From an uncultured Senegalimassilia sp. (GTDB lineage: Bacteria > Actinomycetota > Coriobacteriia > Coriobacteriales > Eggerthellaceae), in NCBI GenBank assembly GCA_937925385.1, contig CALEWN010000242.1, positions 1-8,349 on the forward strand: DNA of 8,349 nucleotides, written 5' to 3'. Below the pieces are notes generated by a model. The model saw only the letters and a list, made by a program, of their open reading frames with translations, ran no database searches and had not been told where the DNA came from. Positions 6,399-8,349 of this stretch are shown here, piece by piece (position 1 is the stretch's first letter; each line of letters starts with the position of its first letter). A program made the position numbers and the translations under genes.

Positions 6399-7316
6399 TT
6401 ACGCCAGCTCGAAGCCCCACTTCTGCCAGATCTCCTGGGCCTTGTCGCTGCTCAGGCACCAATCCAGGAACTCCTGGGTAGCGGCAGCGTTCTTGCTCTC
6501 GGAGGTGACGGCGCCAGGATACACGATGTTCTTGTGCGTGTTGGCAGGCACGGTGCCGACGATCTGCACGCCACCGAAACGGTACACATCGGAGGTGTAA
6601 ACGAAGGCAACGTCGACGTCGCCGGACTGGGCATGCTTGCACACGTTGCCCACGGAAGTGTCGGTGACCACCTTGTGGCCGGCATCGACGAAGGCCTGGT
6701 AGCTGCCGCCCTTGCCGGAGATGTCCTTGCCGGTCTTGCCCTCGTCGGAAGCGGCGGGAGTGTACACGCCCACCGCGGACAGGGACTGAGCAGCGTAGTT
6801 GCCGGCGGGCACGGAGTCGTCGCCCACGCAGATGGAGTACTTGCCGGCGGCGATGTCGTCAAGGGTGACGTCCTTGATGTCGGCGCCTTCCTTGGAAACC
6901 ATGACCAGGTCGTTCTTGAACATGTCAACGCGGGTGGAAGAGTCGACGTAGCCCTTCTCCACGGCGGTGTCCATGGAGCCCTTCGAGGCGCTGATCAGCA
7001 GGTCGGCGTAGGAGCCGGCGCCCAGCATCTCGTTGAGCTCGCCGGAAGCCTTGTACTGCGTGTCGGCGAAGGAAACGTTGTCATGACCGTCGGCGATATA
7101 GGCGGCCTGGACCTCTTCCATAGCCTTGGACAGGGAGTTGGCCGCGAACACCTGCAGCTCGACCTGCTCCTTATTGTTGTCAGCGGACTGCTCGGTGGCG
7201 GAATCGTTCTTCTGCTCGGTGGAGCCGCTGTTGGACGAGCAGCCGGTCAGAGCGAAGGCGCCGACCATCGCGAACGCGCATACGGCCGCGACCACGACGC
7301 GAAGTTGCTTCTTCAT
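6399..7316 (-). CDS. modA: Molybdate-binding lipoprotein ModA
   Basis: The extracellular solute-binding protein that captures molybdate or tungstate and hands it to ModB. The 305 residues start with a lipoprotein signal: KKQLR, a hydrophobic core, and lipobox LTGC with Cys26 as the lipidated residue. A Ser/Gln/Asn-rich tether (27-50) follows. The mature domain has ModA hallmarks: LQVFAANSLSKAMEEV (54-69), the second oxyanion loop YKASGEL (88-94), YADLLISAS (103-111), SVPAGNYA (168-175) and the VDVAFVYTSD segment (234-243), whose Tyr240 likely matches the ligand tyrosine of E. coli ModA. ATG at 7316 is chosen because AGGAAAGGGA lies just upstream and the signal peptide begins there; a longer frame to 7400 would place the promoter inside the gene. 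The protein is about 50 residues longer than E. coli ModA, mostly tether plus a Gly/Lys-rich loop near 188-206. Tungstate specificity cannot be excluded. Confidence 0.93.
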   Translation of the reverse strand: MKKQLRVVVAAVCAFAMVGAFALTGCSSNSGSTEQKNDSATEQSADNNKEQVELQVFAANSLSKAMEEVQAAYIADGHDNVSFADTQYKASGELNEMLGAGSYADLLISASKGSMDTAVEKGYVDSSTRVDMFKNDLVMVSKEGADIKDVTLDDIAAGKYSICVGDDSVPAGNYAAQSLSAVGVYTPAASDEGKTGKDISGKGGSYQAFVDAGHKVVTDTSVGNVCKHAQSGDVDVAFVYTSDVYRFGGVQIVGTVPANTHKNIVYPGAVTSESKNAAATQEFLDWCLSSDKAQEIWQKWGFELA

Positions 7317-7387
7317 ATCTTCCCTTTCCTTCCTGATGAGATTACCCCTTTTGTACGCAACGGCGAACAAATCGTTGCTTGGTGGAT

Positions 7388-7417
7388 ATATTATTCTCAC
7401 CGTTGTATGTTAGTCAA
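7388..7417 (-). promoter_or_regulatory. Probable sigma-A promoter of modABC
   Basis: Minus strand: -35 TTGACT (7412-7417), an 18-bp spacer, and -10 TAATAT (7388-7393). The predicted start is near 7380, giving a leader of about 65 nt before modA. The region is strikingly AT-rich against the GC-rich surroundings. Confidence 0.55.
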
Positions 7418-7422
7418 TTGAC
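7413..7422. promoter_or_regulatory. Perfect palindrome over the modA -35, candidate operator
   Basis: GTCAATTGAC is a perfect 10-bp palindrome that covers most of the -35 hexamer of the modA promoter. A protein bound here would block RNA polymerase. It does not match the E. coli ModE site as I know it, so the regulator is unknown. Confidence 0.4.
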
Positions 7423-7446
7423 AATAATTCGCTTTCGTGAATTATT
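7423..7446. repeat. Inverted repeat upstream of the modA promoter
   Basis: AATAATTC (7423-7430) is the exact reverse complement of GAATTATT (7439-7446), separated by 8 nt. The two inner bases can also pair. It abuts the palindrome over the -35 and is placed where an activator or second repressor dimer would bind. On the plus strand a TT follows, so a weak plus-strand terminator is the alternative, but no plus-strand gene ends here. Confidence 0.45.
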
Positions 7447-7478
7447 TTACAAGCAGAATGTAACGCTCGGCGAATAAT

Positions 7479-7516
7479 AAAGCGACTATCTGCGCGAATG
7501 CACAGGTAGTCGCTTT
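7479..7516 (-). terminator. Intrinsic terminator after the MATE-ATPase fusion gene
   Basis: AAAGCGACTA (7479-7488) and TAGTCGCTTT (7507-7516) form a perfect 10-bp stem. The interior pairs further (CTGCGC with GCACAG, one mismatch) around a GAAT tip. On the minus strand the stem is followed by TTTATTATT, starting about 25 nt after the stop at 7542. It insulates the upstream gene from the modA promoter. Confidence 0.8.
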
Positions 7517-7541
7517 GCGTGATTTCTTTGGAGACACGACC

Positions 7542-8349
7542 TTACGCAGGTGCGGATAATGTAACCACCACGTTATTAAGGCCGACCGTGTTTTGGTATT
7601 CAACGCCCCTCACGCCTTGGCGCAACATGCGAATGCCAACGGCAGAACAAGAATCGGCAGCGGAAAGGTCTAGGTCCATGGGGTTGAACGGCGCGCCATT
7701 GTCACGTATGCGCAACACCAACGTGCCGTCGCGCTTCAAGATGAGCTTCACGTCGATGGCCGGGTGCTTCGTTTTGGCAAAGCCGTGCTCGACCGCGTTG
7801 GCGGCCATTTCCTCCACCGCCAGCGGCACCAGATAGGAACGGCGCCCGTCGATGCCCTGCGCCTCGCACCACGCCGCCACCTGCCGCGAACACGCCGCGA
7901 CCGATGCGATATCGGGTTCGCAGGAAAAGGCCCGCCAGGCCCGCCAATCCTGCTGGAAGGTTTCGGGCAGGTACATCATCTTGTCGAGCAAACCGGCCCG
8001 CTCGCACGCATCCGCCGCAGCTTCGGGCGCATCGTGGGCAGCCCCCTTCGCCGACCTGCGCTTCCACAGCACGCCGGCCACGACCAGCTGCAACGCCAGC
8101 GTGACGGCCTCGCCCACCAGAAACGACGTCCACACCGCCGTCGCGCCCCAAAACCATACCGTCCCCAACGCGAACAGCACGGCGAACAGGCCCGACTGCC
8201 CCACGGCGATGGCGCTTGCGGCGCGCACGTTGCCCGTGCCCTGGTAGTAGTTCACGAATAGCTGGTTGATCAGGTCGATGGGCACGCACAGGATGAACGC
8301 CCGCACGGCGACCACACCGAACGCCTCGGCGTCGCCCTCAAGGCCGAAC
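7542..8349 (-). CDS. MATE-type transporter fused to an RsbW-like (GHKL) ATPase domain, C-terminal part
   Basis: The visible 268 residues run off the right window edge; the frame is open through base 8349, so the GTG at 8315 is internal. Residues 1-97 look like the last helices of a MATE multidrug/polysaccharide-type exporter: a segment ending LFVNYYQGTGNVRAA (about 29-43, the typical 'NYFQAxG' turn), then hydrophobic helices at about 46-66 and 71-95, followed by a basic WKRRSAK stop. A linker rich in Ala and acidic residues leads to a cytosolic HATPase_c_2-like domain (about 130-268). It has the N-box PLAVEEMAANAVEHG (175-189, Asn184 for Mg-ATP) and the G1 box RIRDNGAPFNP (213-223). A degenerate C-terminal box GIRMLRQGV and closing strands follow. 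Such domains act as anti-sigma kinases that phosphorylate STAS anti-anti-sigma factors. What the transporter part moves, and whether the ATPase senses its state, cannot be told here. Confidence 0.8.
   Translation of the reverse strand, partial: FGLEGDAEAFGVVAVRAFILCVPIDLINQLFVNYYQGTGNVRAASAIAVGQSGLFAVLFALGTVWFWGATAVWTSFLVGEAVTLALQLVVAGVLWKRRSAKGAAHDAPEAAADACERAGLLDKMMYLPETFQQDWRAWRAFSCEPDIASVAACSRQVAAWCEAQGIDGRRSYLVPLAVEEMAANAVEHGFAKTKHPAIDVKLILKRDGTLVLRIRDNGAPFNPMDLDLSAADSCSAVGIRMLRQGVRGVEYQNTVGLNNVVVTLSAPA

Noticed and set aside
7317..7400. Longer modA start at 7400
   Set aside because: It places charged residues before the lipoprotein signal peptide and puts the start beside the promoter -10; the ATG at 7316 has a Shine-Dalgarno and begins a proper signal sequence.
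7381..7480. AT-rich island as a sign of a mobile element or attachment site
   Set aside because: No integrase, transposase, tRNA end or flanking direct repeats are present; a promoter/operator explains the AT-richness.
8313..8315. GTG at 8315 as the start of a separate small ATPase gene
   Set aside because: The frame stays open to the window edge with MATE-like sequence on both sides, so this codon lies inside the fusion gene.
1..8349. CRISPR array, tRNA or rRNA genes
   Set aside because: No regularly spaced repeats and no cloverleaf or rRNA-like sequence were seen on either strand by eye.

Overview
The window is GC-rich (roughly 60-65% by eye), densely packed bacterial DNA with short operons and good Shine-Dalgarno sites. 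The gene set, codon bias and protein style suggest an actinobacterium of the class Coriobacteriia (Eggerthella/Gordonibacter/Adlercreutzia type). That assignment is inferred from general resemblance and was not searched.

Layout. Plus strand, left side: the 3' end of ribH (lumazine synthase, riboflavin pathway), closed by a strong intrinsic terminator, then a VanZ-like membrane protein. A large palindrome at 902-931 separates this block from everything to its right, which is all on the minus strand. Read in the direction of transcription (right to left), the minus strand holds: the C-terminal part of a MATE-type membrane transporter fused to an RsbW-like GHKL ATPase domain (cut by the window edge), its terminator, an AT-rich promoter/operator region, then modA-modB-modC (molybdate/tungstate uptake), then moaA-moaC (first two steps of molybdenum cofactor synthesis), and last a diacylglycerol/lipid kinase-family gene whose start overlaps the end of moaC.

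How the genes work together. ModA captures the oxyanion outside the cell, ModB conducts it across the membrane and ModC powers transport. MoaA and MoaC turn GTP into cyclic pyranopterin monophosphate, the pterin scaffold that later receives molybdenum. modB and modC are almost certainly translationally coupled (3-nt gap), as are moaC and the kinase (8-nt overlap). moaA has its own likely extended -10 promoter, so mod and moa may be separate but adjacent transcription units. No ModE-type regulator, moaB/mogA, moaD, moaE or moeA lies in the window.

Most notable: (1) ModB carries a signal peptide and about 225 residues of unrecognised extracytoplasmic sequence before an otherwise ordinary permease. 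(2) A MATE transporter is fused in frame to an anti-sigma-type ATPase domain, a possible transporter-linked signalling protein. (3) The modA promoter region holds a perfect palindrome over the -35 and a second inverted repeat just upstream, which are candidate operators.
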